Origin: Mumia sp. zg.B17 | GTDB taxonomy: Bacteria > Actinomycetota > Actinomycetes > Propionibacteriales > Nocardioidaceae | Length of the DNA stretch: 64,000 nucleotides | Reading direction: 5' to 3' | NCBI RefSeq assembly: GCF_019550915.1 | Contig: NZ_JAHWCI010000008.1 | Span: 620,001-684,000 of the forward strand | Shown: positions 35,147-43,647 of the stretch, piece by piece | Layout of the letters: each line of letters opens with the position of its first letter | Position numbering within the stretch: position 1 is the first letter of the stretch | Notes under the pieces: generated by a model | Told to the model about the DNA's origin: nothing | The model's database searches: none | What the model saw: only the letters and a program-made list of their open reading frames with translations | Made by a program: the position numbers and the translations under genes

Positions 35147-38100
35147 GCCTCGCCCCCGTGCTCGTGGATGGGATTCCAGATGCGCGGCGCGAAGTATTCG
35201 AGGCTGCGGAGCCGGTTGAGATCCTCGACGCGTGCCTGCGGGCCGACGACGAACCGCCACCACGGGTCGTCGTTCTCGCCGGAGAACCTGCCGCCTTCCC
35301 AGACGGGACGGGCGCGGTCGAGCGCTTGCTGCAGGCCGTACGGGTCGCCGGGGCGGGTCCTGCGGTACGCGGCGGCGAACGCGCTCGCGGTCTTCGGCGG
35401 GACCCCCATTGGGAAGCGCATCCCGGACTGCCGGACCCGTACGAGATCCGCGAGCCGTACGAGGGCCTCCGCCGGGTCGGGCGACGAGAGCCGGAGGCCG
35501 CCCCGCTTGCCCAGCAACTCGGCGCCGTGCTCGCGCTCGGGCTCGGCCGCCGCGAGCGCCAGGAGACGCACCCACGCGGCCGCGACGTGCTTCGCACTGA
35601 TCGTCGAATACGTCCGTACCCACACGGTGTCGTGAGCGGTGTCGTCATGGATGGCGCTCACCACGCCGGTCAGCCGTACGGTGCCGCCGCCCTCGGAGGC
35701 GGGCAGGTCGAGCCGGATGTCGGCGGACCGGGGCTGGCCGGTGCCGTGGTCGGCGGCGATTGCCCTCACGTTGCCCGCGATCTCCTCGCGGACCTTCCGG
35801 CCTCGCGCGCCCGGCGGGAAGCTCCCCCGTACGACCTCCCGGTCGAGGGCGTCCTCGAGCGCCAGGCCGTCGAGCACCTCGTGCAGCACGCGTTCGCCGA
35901 TGTCCCACTGCTCCAGGCCGTCGAGGGCGATCGGCAACGCGTCGTTCGCCTCGTCCACCTGCCGCGGGACGGTCACGTCGAGGCGGTGCCGCAGGAACTC
36001 GCGTGCCGGGTTCTGCAGGAACGCCACCAGCTCGTCGACCGTGACGGCAGAGACGGGCTGTATAGGGAGCGGCTGGTCGAGGAAGTCCTTCTTGGCAGGC
36101 GGGTCCGCCCGGAACGCGCGCAGCGCCTCGGCTCCCGCGAGCGCGGCGGCGTCGAACGTGCCGCCGGGCACGGGGCCATCGGGGCGGAAGTTGCGTTCGT
36201 CGAACGCCTGCAGCGGGTGGTGCCGTACGAAGCTCGGATCGGTGTCGCCGTCCGCGTCTCCGGGCGCCGTCACCGTACGGGCTGCTGCGGCGATCAGCTC
36301 TTGGAGCGGTACGGCCGGCGGGCGGCGCTGGCCGTTGTGCTCGTCGAAGCCGGAGTAGATCGCCACGAAGCGCTCGCTCGCCGCCATCACGGCGTCGAGC
36401 AGCAGCTGGCGATCCTCGCTGCGCGCGTCGCGCTCGCCGACCTGCGGACTGCGGGCCAGGACGTCGTCGCCGTCGACGACGGGCGAGCGCGGGTAGACGC
36501 CGTCGTCGACGCCGAGCACCACCACGGCCTTGTGCGGCACCGAGCGCATCGGCACCATGGTGCACACCGTGATGGCGCCGGTCCGGAAGTTCGCGCGGGT
36601 GGGTCGTGCCCCCCACCGCTGGTCGAGGAGCACCCGGATGTCGTTGAGGCGCAGCGTCGTCTGGTCGCCGGCCGTCTCGCCGATCGCGGCAAGGTCGCGG
36701 TCGAGCTGGGCGAACTGCCACCGCTCGTCCGGAGGCGTGTCGGCGAGCGCCTCGATGGTGTCGTGCAGCCAGCGCATCCACTCGCGCGCCGAGAGGGTGC
36801 CTCGTACGGTGTCGGCGGCGCGCTTGAGCCGCTCCATCAGCTCCAGGAACCGGCCGACGACCTCGATGTCGCGGCTGCCGATGTCGTCGACGGGTACGCG
36901 CGCGGCTGACGGGCCGTCGGTGTCGGCGGCGACCGCGACGCCGAGGGCGATGCGGTCCATGCCGCGGGTCCACGTGTTCGCGTCGAGGCCGGCCAGCTGG
37001 TACTCGCCGCGGTGACCCGCGTCGTACCCCCATCGCACTCCCGCGTCGGTGACCCACCGGCCGACCCGCTCGAGGTCCTCCTCGTCGAACCCGAACCGCG
37101 CCCGTACGGACTCGTGGCTCGCGACGTCGAGCACCTCGGAGACGGTCATCCGCCCGGCGACGAGCGCGACGACGCGGTGGGCCAGGTCGATCAGCGCGTT
37201 GGTCGCGCCGAGGGCGCGGTCGGCGAGCTGGACGCGCAGCTGCTGGCCTGGGTGGTACGGGTCTTGGCCCTCGTCGGGGGTGCGGACGAGGCTGAGGCCG
37301 AACGTGGCCTGGATGAGCGGCGCGAACGTCTCGATGTCCGGGCACATCACCAGGATGTCGCGCGGCTGCAGCGTGCCTTGACCGTCGGCGAGGAGGGCGG
37401 TGAGGACCTCGCGGAGCACCTCGACCTGGCGGGCCTGCCCGTGGCAGGCGTGCACCTGCATCGAGAAGTCGTCGGGCGTGGTGGTCCGCGTCTCGTCGGG
37501 TGCGCGGTTGGCGCGGATGTCGGCCTGGAGCAGCGCGAGGCGGTCTGTCTTGGTGGTCGGCGTCGCAGTCTTGAGCGGGTCGTGGACGGTGACGCCGTCG
37601 GTGCTCAGGACCGCCTGCAGCTCGCAGACGTCGCGGCCGAGCGTGGCGAGCAGCGGGTGCTTGGCGTGGCGGGCCGTACGGTCGTCGGCGCGTGCTCCGA
37701 CGGAGGTGTGGCCGTCGAGGTCGGCCCACAGCTGCGGTGAGGGGTGGGGCAGCCAGAGGTGGAGGTCGCGGCAGGCGCCCAGGGCGACGACCAGCTCGCG
37801 CTCGGCTGCGGCGAGGCGGGTGTAACCGAAGAAGGACAGGCGTTGCGGGAGGTCGAGGTCTGCCTGGCTCGACGACAGCTCTTCGACCACGCGCCGGTGG
37901 CGTTCGGTCACCGACTCGGTCAGGTCGTGCCGTTCGCGGACGAGCTCGACCGTGCGCCGCCACAGGATCGGCTGCCAGAGGAAGTCGTCGGGCAGCATGC
38001 CGCCGACGCCGTCAGAGGGTGTGCCCTTCTCCCAGTCGGCGAGCATGTGCGGACGCTCTCGCGCGTACGAGGCGAACAGCCCGGCGATCCGCCGCGCCAC

Positions 38101-38526
38101 GGCGTACCGGCGCGACTGCCGCGCCTTACGCTCCCACTCGGCGCGTGGGTTGTCGGTGATCTCGGGGCCTGCACCGAGGTGGTGGGTGAGTGCGTCGAAG
38201 TGAGGGGATCCGGTGAGTTCGTCGATCGCCTCGAGGGTGGGCCAGACGAGTCGGTCCGCTTGCCAGGGATCGTCCCGGTCGCGGCCGAGCAGCATGCTGA
38301 TGAGCGACTGCGGCGCCATGATCTCCAGGCCCGCCGCCACGCCGTCGTCGCCGGCTGTGGTGCCGAGGCTGTGGGAGAGCTGCTGCGCCAACCACCGCTC
38401 CACACCGCGTGCGGGGACGACGACGACTTCTGGTGCGAAAACGTCCGCAGGCTCGTCGTGCAGCATCGCGGCGAACTCGCGCACGAGCGCTTCCGGCTGG
38501 TCGCCCCGGTGCACGTTGATCCCCAC
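35143..38526 (-). CDS. recC: exodeoxyribonuclease V gamma subunit RecC
   Basis: A 1127-residue scaffold and Chi-recognition subunit of RecBCD with an inactive helicase fold. Conserved segments include VGINVHRGDQPEALV at the N-terminus, VVVPARGVERWLAQQLS, LSFFGYTRLA and PTRANFRTGAITVCTMVPMR. The GTG at 38526 is chosen because the family begins at GINVHR; the open frame runs 150 bases further upstream without family-like sequence. First gene of recC-recB-recD, with 4-bp overlaps at both junctions. Confidence 0.94.
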   Translation of the reverse strand: MGINVHRGDQPEALVREFAAMLHDEPADVFAPEVVVVPARGVERWLAQQLSHSLGTTAGDDGVAAGLEIMAPQSLISMLLGRDRDDPWQADRLVWPTLEAIDELTGSPHFDALTHHLGAGPEITDNPRAEWERKARQSRRYAVARRIAGLFASYARERPHMLADWEKGTPSDGVGGMLPDDFLWQPILWRRTVELVRERHDLTESVTERHRRVVEELSSSQADLDLPQRLSFFGYTRLAAAERELVVALGACRDLHLWLPHPSPQLWADLDGHTSVGARADDRTARHAKHPLLATLGRDVCELQAVLSTDGVTVHDPLKTATPTTKTDRLALLQADIRANRAPDETRTTTPDDFSMQVHACHGQARQVEVLREVLTALLADGQGTLQPRDILVMCPDIETFAPLIQATFGLSLVRTPDEGQDPYHPGQQLRVQLADRALGATNALIDLAHRVVALVAGRMTVSEVLDVASHESVRARFGFDEEDLERVGRWVTDAGVRWGYDAGHRGEYQLAGLDANTWTRGMDRIALGVAVAADTDGPSAARVPVDDIGSRDIEVVGRFLELMERLKRAADTVRGTLSAREWMRWLHDTIEALADTPPDERWQFAQLDRDLAAIGETAGDQTTLRLNDIRVLLDQRWGARPTRANFRTGAITVCTMVPMRSVPHKAVVVLGVDDGVYPRSPVVDGDDVLARSPQVGERDARSEDRQLLLDAVMAASERFVAIYSGFDEHNGQRRPPAVPLQELIAAAARTVTAPGDADGDTDPSFVRHHPLQAFDERNFRPDGPVPGGTFDAAALAGAEALRAFRADPPAKKDFLDQPLPIQPVSAVTVDELVAFLQNPAREFLRHRLDVTVPRQVDEANDALPIALDGLEQWDIGERVLHEVLDGLALEDALDREVVRGSFPPGARGRKVREEIAGNVRAIAADHGTGQPRSADIRLDLPASEGGGTVRLTGVVSAIHDDTAHDTVWVRTYSTISAKHVAAAWVRLLALAAAEPEREHGAELLGKRGGLRLSSPDPAEALVRLADLVRVRQSGMRFPMGVPPKTASAFAAAYRRTRPGDPYGLQQALDRARPVWEGGRFSGENDDPWWRFVVGPQARVEDLNRLRSLEYFAPRIWNPIHEHGGEA

Positions 38527-38959
38527 CGCAGTGACTCTAGCCCTGAGCGCTCGTCGTGCAGTGACTTCTCGATTCGCTCCTTCGCAGCCAGACGTTGACG
38601 CTGTGAGATGCCGTAGACGTTTGTCGCAGTGGCTTCTCGAACTCTCAGTCCTCAGTGCAGCGACATTCGTGACCATGCGACCAACTCGAGCGAAAGACTG
38701 TGAGGTCTGCTTCGCTGCGGTTCAAGGTGGCCCATTTTGGTGGTTACCTCGCTACCGGACGGTACGCGGCGGGGTGTCGTGGCCCGCCAGCCGCTGGCTT
38801 CACACGGATTGACGCAACTCCGAGAACCCGCTGTCGGCGACGGACATCGGGAGGCCGGGAGGCCCCGGACCTTCCGGCAAGACCTCCATAGGCCCCCTAG
38901 GGCACGATGCGGGTCGATTCCCCTAGTCTTGCCACACCGTCGGCGGAAGGAGCACGCGC
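38527..38959. other. 433-bp gap upstream of recC
   Basis: No credible gene. It must carry the recC promoter (minus strand) and the promoter for the plus-strand pair starting at 38960. Short repeats of TTCTCGA and GCAGTG occur near 38550-38650 but form no clear array. GC falls below that of recC. Confidence 0.5.
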
Positions 38960-39448
38960 TTGATCGGCATTTCCGCCCGCCGTCGACGCTGGTCAGGCAA
39001 GCGCGCACTTGGGGTCGGCCTCGCGTTGCTGGGAATCGCGGTGCCGATTTACCTCGCGTATTCAGGCAGCACCGACAAGCCGCCGTCTGCATCCGTGCAG
39101 GCTCTTCTTGCATTCATCTCGGTGGTGAGCCAACTCGGCGCCGCTCTGGCGTTCAGCCGCGTGGGGGTCGTCGATCCGTCCCACCTGCGAGGCGCAATAC
39201 GGAGACTCGAGCTACTCCGACAGCGCAGCGCGTCGGCACGTCAGATCGCTGATGCACTCGTTGACCAGCCGAAGATTGAGCTCGGCGACCGGCGAGCTGT
39301 GTTCGGCGAGCTGAGCGTGTTCACGAGCGTCATCCAAGAGGAGATCGTCGAAGCGATGGGCGACTGGTACGCCGCCATGCCACATGTTGCCGATCAGGTC
39401 GCTGGGGAACTTGAGCAGGGCATTACCAAGGAGGATGAGGACACGTGA
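38960..39448 (+). CDS. two-helix membrane protein, unknown function
   Basis: A 162-residue protein starting at TTG, with GGAAGGAG 9 bases upstream. A basic N-terminus (ARRRRWSGKRA) is followed by two membrane helices, about residues 16-34 and 46-66, then a 95-residue cytosolic helical region rich in charge (RRLELLRQRSASARQIADAL, VIQEEIVEAMGDWY). No family recognised. It overlaps the next gene by 4 bp (GTGA), so the two products probably act together. The composition differs from recC, indicating accessory DNA. Confidence 0.6.
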   Translation: MIGISARRRRWSGKRALGVGLALLGIAVPIYLAYSGSTDKPPSASVQALLAFISVVSQLGAALAFSRVGVVDPSHLRGAIRRLELLRQRSASARQIADALVDQPKIELGDRRAVFGELSVFTSVIQEEIVEAMGDWYAAMPHVADQVAGELEQGITKEDEDT

Positions 39449-39888
39449 GTGACGAGCCGATCCGAGGCAAGGTGGCCGCGATCATCAATAGGCGTGAGCT
39501 TGCATTGAACGTTGGCGAAGATGACGGCGTGGCTGTCGGGATGAGGTTCGCGATCCTCAACAGCAAGGGTGTTGGCATCACCGATCCCGATACCGGCGCG
39601 CCGCTGGGCGACATCCCAGTCATAAAGACAGTCGTGAAGGTCACACGCGTCGATGGGCCAAAGCTTGCCACCGCCCGCACGTTTCGGACCGTGCCGGGTA
39701 AGCCGGGCGTCGCCGAAGCCCTCCTACGGTCTAGCTCAAACTGGGCAGGCACCCCGACTCGCGTCGAAACGCTGTCAATCGACCCGTCACGAGCGGATGT
39801 CGTTGAGATCGAGGATGAAGACTCGTTCATCAAGCGGGGTGACACCGCCGTCCAAACTTTCGGCGACGAATACGACGACTACGCCTGA
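39445..39888 (+). CDS. beta-barrel-like protein of unknown function
   Basis: A 147-residue protein starting at GTG inside the stop of the membrane-protein gene. The N-terminal half reads RGKVAAIINRRELALNVGEDDGVAVGMRFAIL, the pattern of a small SH3-like barrel similar to the C-terminal domain of FlgT (GXXDGVXVGXXF), followed by a second strand-rich block and an acidic tail with DEDSFIKRGD. No signal peptide. Function unknown; likely partner of the upstream membrane protein. Confidence 0.6.
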   Translation: MSDEPIRGKVAAIINRRELALNVGEDDGVAVGMRFAILNSKGVGITDPDTGAPLGDIPVIKTVVKVTRVDGPKLATARTFRTVPGKPGVAEALLRSSSNWAGTPTRVETLSIDPSRADVVEIEDEDSFIKRGDTAVQTFGDEYDDYA

Positions 39889-40132
39889 GTGAGCTGCCAG
39901 TGGCCGATGCGGCGCTATGCATCGCCCGCCCGATGTCGTCCCAAGCACGGGTCCAGCCACAATCCAGTTACGCGGCTCGTTTTGAACACACCCAATGCGG
40001 GGCGGAGATGTGCCCTTCAGCACCCGCAGGACCGCCCCGCCCCATGGCGGCGTCAGATGCCTTTGACGCCACACCGCTAGACACACATAGGCGGCCCCGT
40101 ATGCCGGCAGGGAGTTAGCGCCGACCCATAGC

Positions 40133-40320
40133 ATGGCGAACATGCTGCAGAACCTGTCGTCGGCGCTAGGCGATCACTCAGACATTGCCATTGCCGTGGT
40201 CGCCGCCGTGGGTGTCTACCTCACGGCGCGACCAGCCCTGGCGGACATCGGCCTTAAGCGTCGACTCGAGACGGCGCAGCGCTTCTCAGAGTTAGTGCAG
40301 GCCGCCAACAAGGGAGAAGT
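40133..40320 (+). pseudogene. truncated gene start with one membrane helix
   Basis: From an ATG at 40133 (or 40142) the frame encodes MLQNLSSALGDHSDIAIAVV..., one membrane helix and then a plausible amphipathic helix KRRLETAQRFSELVQAANKGE. After about 40320 it reads through the pepE remnant in the wrong frame, giving Arg/Ser-rich noise. So the natural 3' part was lost at a junction near 40320. Family unknown. Confidence 0.45.
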
Positions 40321-40329
40321 GAACGGGGT

Positions 40330-40554
40330 GCTGGGACGCTGGGGATCGTCGACTTCTCGATCTTCCCGCATCTCGGCATGGAGCCCGACAACACCATGGC
40401 CTGCGCCGGGACGTGGGCGGACGAGATCGGGGGTCCGGCGTACGCGATCGACGACCAGACGGCCATCACGGTGACCGACGGCACCGTCGAGGTCGTCTCC
40501 GAAGGGCAGTGGCGGCACTTCCCCGTGCAGACGAACTCCGCGGGCGGGCGTTGA
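40330..40554 (+). pseudogene. C-terminal remnant of peptidase E (S51-type)
   Basis: In one frame the sequence GTLGIVDFSIFPHLG, then AGPAYAIDDQTAITVTDG-like text (exactly: GGPAYAIDDQTAITVTDG) and VEVVSEGQWRHFPV, ends at TGA 40552-40554. This matches the last 70 or so residues of bacterial alpha-aspartyl dipeptidase/peptidase E-like class I amidotransferase-fold proteins. The catalytic Ser-containing N-terminal two thirds is missing and is not elsewhere in the window, so the fragment is non-functional. It marks the right edge of the 38.9-40.3 kb accessory patch. Confidence 0.65.
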
Positions 40555-40597
40555 AAGCGACCTTTCTCGTACCGGCCCACGGGGTCATGCTCAAACG

Positions 40598-40936
40598 ATG
40601 AGCCTTGATCCTGCTGAGACGAACCCCGATCACTACAAGGTCATCTTCGAGAACGACCGTGTCCGCGTTCTCGAGTACGTCGATCAGCCCGGCACTGTCA
40701 CCGCCCCGCACCAACACCCCGACAGCGTGATGTACACGCTGTCCTCGTTCCGGCGACGACTCGTCCAAGGGGACGAGCAGCGCGAGGTGGAGATCGAGGC
40801 AGGTACGGTCGGCTGGCTTCCGGCGCAGCAGCACCACGGGGAGAACATCGGCGAGACCCCGACGCACGCGATCTTTGTGGAGCTCAAGGGCCCGACGGCG
40901 TCGGCCGGGGACGAGACGCTCGGCCCGACCGCGTGA
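40598..40936 (+). CDS. cupin domain protein
   Basis: A 112-residue single cupin with the metal-binding HQHPDSV (first motif) and QQHHGENIG (second motif), opening NPDHYKVIFENDRVRVLEY. Similar small cupins act as dioxygenases or in beta-alanine/cytochrome-linked contexts, but no specific role can be assigned. It lies convergent to the response-regulator gene, 9 bp from its end. Confidence 0.82.
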   Translation: MSLDPAETNPDHYKVIFENDRVRVLEYVDQPGTVTAPHQHPDSVMYTLSSFRRRLVQGDEQREVEIEAGTVGWLPAQQHHGENIGETPTHAIFVELKGPTASAGDETLGPTA

Positions 40937-40945
40937 CGGAACCTG

Positions 40946-41608
40946 TCAGGGACCGCCTCGCCAGTGCTCGATGCGGCGCTTGTCGGGCAGGAACCCGTGG
41001 TCCACACCCCAGAGAACGGCTTGGGTCCGGCTCTCGACATCGATCTTGCGGTACAGCCCGCGAATGTAGGACTTGACGGTGTTGGGACTGAGGTAGGTCA
41101 GTGCTGCGATCTCGGCATTGTTCTTGCCCTGGGTGATGAGGGCGAGGATCTCCGCCTCACGATCGGTCAGGCCTTCGCCGCGCCCGGGCCAGTCACCACC
41201 CTGGGTGCGGGCCTTGGCCGCTGGAGGGCTGACCACGATCTCGCCCGCGTGCACGGACTCGAGGGCGGCGACGAGCTCTCGGGCCGTGAGCGCCTTGGAC
41301 AGATAGCCGTGCACTCCAAGATCCTGGGCTGACGCGAGGAGGTCTGGGTGGAAGCTCCAGGTATAGACCACGACTCGTCGGGCGCGCGGGTTGTCGATGA
41401 GGGCCTTGATCTCCGCGCGATCGGACTCCGGCTGGGCGAAAGAGTCGTACAGCGCGATGTCGACGCCGTCCTCGACGGGCATGTTCGTGTCCAGCTCGGC
41501 GACCACGACGCGGTCGCGGTAGGGCTCAAGCATGTTGGCGACCCCCATGACGACGACGTCGTAGTCGTCCACGAGGGCGACCTGGATGGGGCGGCCTCGA
41601 TTGCTCAT
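40946..41608 (-). CDS. NarL/LuxR-type response regulator (orphan)
   Basis: About 220 residues: a receiver domain (ALVDDYDVVVMG, then IALYDSFAQ with the candidate phospho-Asp, and YLSKAL with the conserved Lys) and a C-terminal LuxR helix-turn-helix (LTDREAEILALITQGKNNAEI, YLSPNTVKSYIRGLYRKI). The loop after the phospho-Asp reads SFAQPESD instead of the usual hydrophobic-MPG, so it may respond atypically. No histidine kinase is adjacent. Divergent from a GlsB-type stress protein gene across a three-half-site operator. A GTG two codons upstream is an alternative start. Confidence 0.88.
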   Translation of the reverse strand: MSNRGRPIQVALVDDYDVVVMGVANMLEPYRDRVVVAELDTNMPVEDGVDIALYDSFAQPESDRAEIKALIDNPRARRVVVYTWSFHPDLLASAQDLGVHGYLSKALTARELVAALESVHAGEIVVSPPAAKARTQGGDWPGRGEGLTDREAEILALITQGKNNAEIAALTYLSPNTVKSYIRGLYRKIDVESRTQAVLWGVDHGFLPDKRRIEHWRGGP

Positions 41609-41625
41609 GACCACACGCTAACCCA

Positions 41626-41658
41626 CCTAGGGGTGTGCCACACCCCTCCTAGGGGTGG
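41626..41658. promoter_or_regulatory. three-half-site operator between response regulator and GlsB genes
   Basis: A perfect palindrome AGGGGTGTG-C-CACACCCCT occupies 41629-41647, and a third AGGGGTG half-site follows at 41651-41657; the first and third are both preceded by CCT. It sits 18 bp upstream of the regulator start and 54 bp upstream of the GlsB start, positioned to control both. Confidence 0.55.
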
Positions 41659-41711
41659 TTGCGTAGTGGGCAGAGGGCGCAACAGTCGGCCTCTCGAAGA
41701 AAGGGAGACTC

Positions 41712-41990
41712 ATGCTCGGACTCATCATCACCATCCTCATCGTCGGCGCCATCGCCGGCTTCGTTGCCCGACTCCTCGTGCCCGGTCGTCAAGACCTCTC
41801 CATCGTCGCGACCATCGTGCTCGGCATCATCGGCTCGTTCATCGGCGGCATGCTCGGCTACCTGTTGTTCCACAAGGACGCAGACGACGGCTTCTTCCAG
41901 CCGGCGGGCATCATCGGCTCGATCATCGGCGCAGTCATCGCTCTGCTGATCTGGCAGTGGTCGAAGCGCCGCAACTCCTCCCACGCCTGA
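41712..41990 (+). CDS. GlsB/YeaQ/YmgE family stress-response membrane protein
   Basis: A 92-residue protein with three membrane helices (LIITILIVGAIAGFVARLLV; ATIVLGIIGSFIGGMLGYLL; GIIGSIIGAVIALLIWQW) and the short basic C-terminus of the transglycosylase-associated family. GAAAGGGAGA precedes the ATG. Family members are induced by acid, osmotic or envelope stress; molecular role unknown. Divergent from a LuxR-type response regulator that probably controls it. Confidence 0.9.
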   Translation: MLGLIITILIVGAIAGFVARLLVPGRQDLSIVATIVLGIIGSFIGGMLGYLLFHKDADDGFFQPAGIIGSIIGAVIALLIWQWSKRRNSSHA

Positions 41991-42040
41991 GTGATCGAGC
42001 AGCCCGGCGCCGGGGCCAACGGGGGTGGTCCCGGCCCGGG

Positions 42041-42071
42041 TCGGCTCTTGTGCAACAGCCAGAAGAAGTAC
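42041..42071. repeat. 31-bp direct repeat, left copy (tail of permease gene)
   Basis: TCGGCTCTTGTGCAACAGCC followed by AGAAGAAGTAC matches 30 of 31 bases with 43660-43690, which is the 3' end of the FecCD-type permease gene. Read on the minus strand it still encodes YFFWLLHKSR. The two copies flank the sigma/anti-sigma-like gene pair. Confidence 0.85.
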
Positions 42072-42096
42072 CAACGGGTCCGTCGCGGCCCGCGGC

Positions 42097-42954
42097 CTAC
42101 TCGTCCATCAAGCCGCCGGTGGCTGGGAGCGTGCTGCCGTCGCTCAGGGTGACGGTGTAGTGCCACGCGCCCATGACTTCGGGGTGCTTGCTGCTGGGTG
42201 CTTCTGAGGGCCACCATGCGGCGAATCGTCCGTTCTCGACGGTCGCTTCGACGTCGGTTCCGATGGGAGTTCGGACCGTCACGGCTTTGACGTCCTTGCC
42301 TACGTACCCGTAGATCCAGACCAGGTACCCCTTGCGGAACCAGCCTTCGTCGGTGACGACGTCCGAGTTGCCCGTCTCGTCGAGCTGGCGAGGGTGCAGG
42401 GGTGGGGTTGGGGTGGATTCCTCGATGTTGGCGTAAATCTTGTGGTCTGCGGGGTCTTCGCCGGCCGCCGCGTTGCGCATCAGGCAGGTTGCCTCGCCGC
42501 TGGGTGCGGTGATGAAGACGTACGTCCAGCCCCCGCGTCGCTCGGCCAGGACGTTCTGGTTGGCGCTCGTGGTGGCCATGGCGGGTCGAGGGCGTCCGGA
42601 GCGCTTGGCGTTGAAGGCGAGCTTGGCGCGGCAGGTGTCCGCGGCGGCGGCGCTCTCCGTCGCGGTGAGGGGTTCTGGCTTCGACGTCCATGATGCGAAG
42701 GCCGAACCTCCACCGAGCGCCAGCGCCGCTGCCGCGGTCCCGGCGGCGGCGAGCGCGCCGATCGGCAGCAGTCGCCGCCAGCGACGCCGGAGCCACGTCG
42801 GCTCCTTCGCAGGCGGGACGGCGGTGGGGCTTGTCACGATACGGGTGAACGTGTCGTCGGCGTGCTGTCGCTCTGCATCGCTGAGGGAGGTCTCGGGGGC
42901 GGCGTCGAGGCTCCGCAGTGCGGTGTCCATGTCGTCAGTCGTCTGCTTGGTCAC
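42097..42954 (-). CDS. membrane-anchored anti-sigma-like protein
   Basis: A 285-residue protein: a 60-residue cytosolic N-terminus, one membrane helix at about 63-84 (RRLLPIGALAAAGTAAAALAL) and a 200-residue extracytoplasmic domain with conserved-looking Trp and Cys residues. The layout and the 4-bp overlap with the upstream sigma-factor gene suggest it holds that sigma factor at the membrane or senses a signal, but there is no HXXXCXXC zinc anti-sigma motif, so this is inferred from context. Confidence 0.65.
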   Translation of the reverse strand: MTKQTTDDMDTALRSLDAAPETSLSDAERQHADDTFTRIVTSPTAVPPAKEPTWLRRRWRRLLPIGALAAAGTAAAALALGGGSAFASWTSKPEPLTATESAAAADTCRAKLAFNAKRSGRPRPAMATTSANQNVLAERRGGWTYVFITAPSGEATCLMRNAAAGEDPADHKIYANIEESTPTPPLHPRQLDETGNSDVVTDEGWFRKGYLVWIYGYVGKDVKAVTVRTPIGTDVEATVENGRFAAWWPSEAPSSKHPEVMGAWHYTVTLSDGSTLPATGGLMDE

Positions 42955-43523
42955 GGGATGCTCCCCTCAGGGGCGGCGGCCGCGGTCGGGTTGCCGGCCG
43001 CGCTGGAGCTTGTGTGACGTCGGAGGGTGCGGCGCGCGCGGGAGAGTCGGAGACGGTACGCAGCGGAGGAGATGCCGAGCACCGTTGCTGCTTCTGGCGT
43101 GGTCAGCCCGTCGAACACGGTGAGGGCGATGGCCTCTTGGTCGGAGGCGCTCAGCTGCGCCCAGGCCGAGGCGATGTCGACCCGTTGAGCGACGAGCTCG
43201 GAAAAGGTTCCCCCATCGCCGTCGAACGTGCCTGCCTCGGCGAGGCGTACCGTGAGAGCGGCTCGTCTGTCGCTGCCACGGCGGGCGTTCTGGATCGTGT
43301 TGCGCGCGACGCCGAACAGCCACGCTCGGGCGTCGGACAGCGTTGCGGGGAGGTCGTCTAAGCGTCGCCAGGCGATCAGCATGACCTCCCCGGCCACGTC
43401 CTCCGCGTGGGACGGATGAACTCGCCTGCGTATGAACCGCAGCAGGTCGACGTAGACCGCGTCGTAGATCTCGCGGAAGCGCTGTTCACGCGCCAGCGGC
43501 GACGGCGAGGACGTGGGCTCCAT
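42951..43523 (-). CDS. RNA polymerase sigma factor, ECF subfamily
   Basis: About 190 residues. Region 2 is YVDLLRFIRRRVHPSHAEDVAGEV with AWLFGVARN; region 4 is LSASDQEAIALTVFDGLTTPEAATVLGISSAAYRLRLSRARRTL (segments of the helix-turn-helix). The ATG at 43523 is preferred because CAGGAGCAGGG lies directly upstream; an earlier in-frame ATG at 43583 has no such site. First gene of a two-gene unit with the membrane protein. The pair is bracketed by a 31-bp direct repeat. Confidence 0.9.
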   Translation of the reverse strand: MEPTSSPSPLAREQRFREIYDAVYVDLLRFIRRRVHPSHAEDVAGEVMLIAWRRLDDLPATLSDARAWLFGVARNTIQNARRGSDRRAALTVRLAEAGTFDGDGGTFSELVAQRVDIASAWAQLSASDQEAIALTVFDGLTTPEAATVLGISSAAYRLRLSRARRTLRRHTSSSAAGNPTAAAAPEGSIP

Positions 43524-43647
43524 ACCCTGCTCCTGTCCGGGAACGACGAAGTGTGTCGTGGCGGTCCCGAGATTCTCGAGCATGGGGATGGGTGAGGAGC
43601 TATCGGGTCTCGTTACCCCCCGCTAGCGCTCCGGGCTGCTCGACCAG

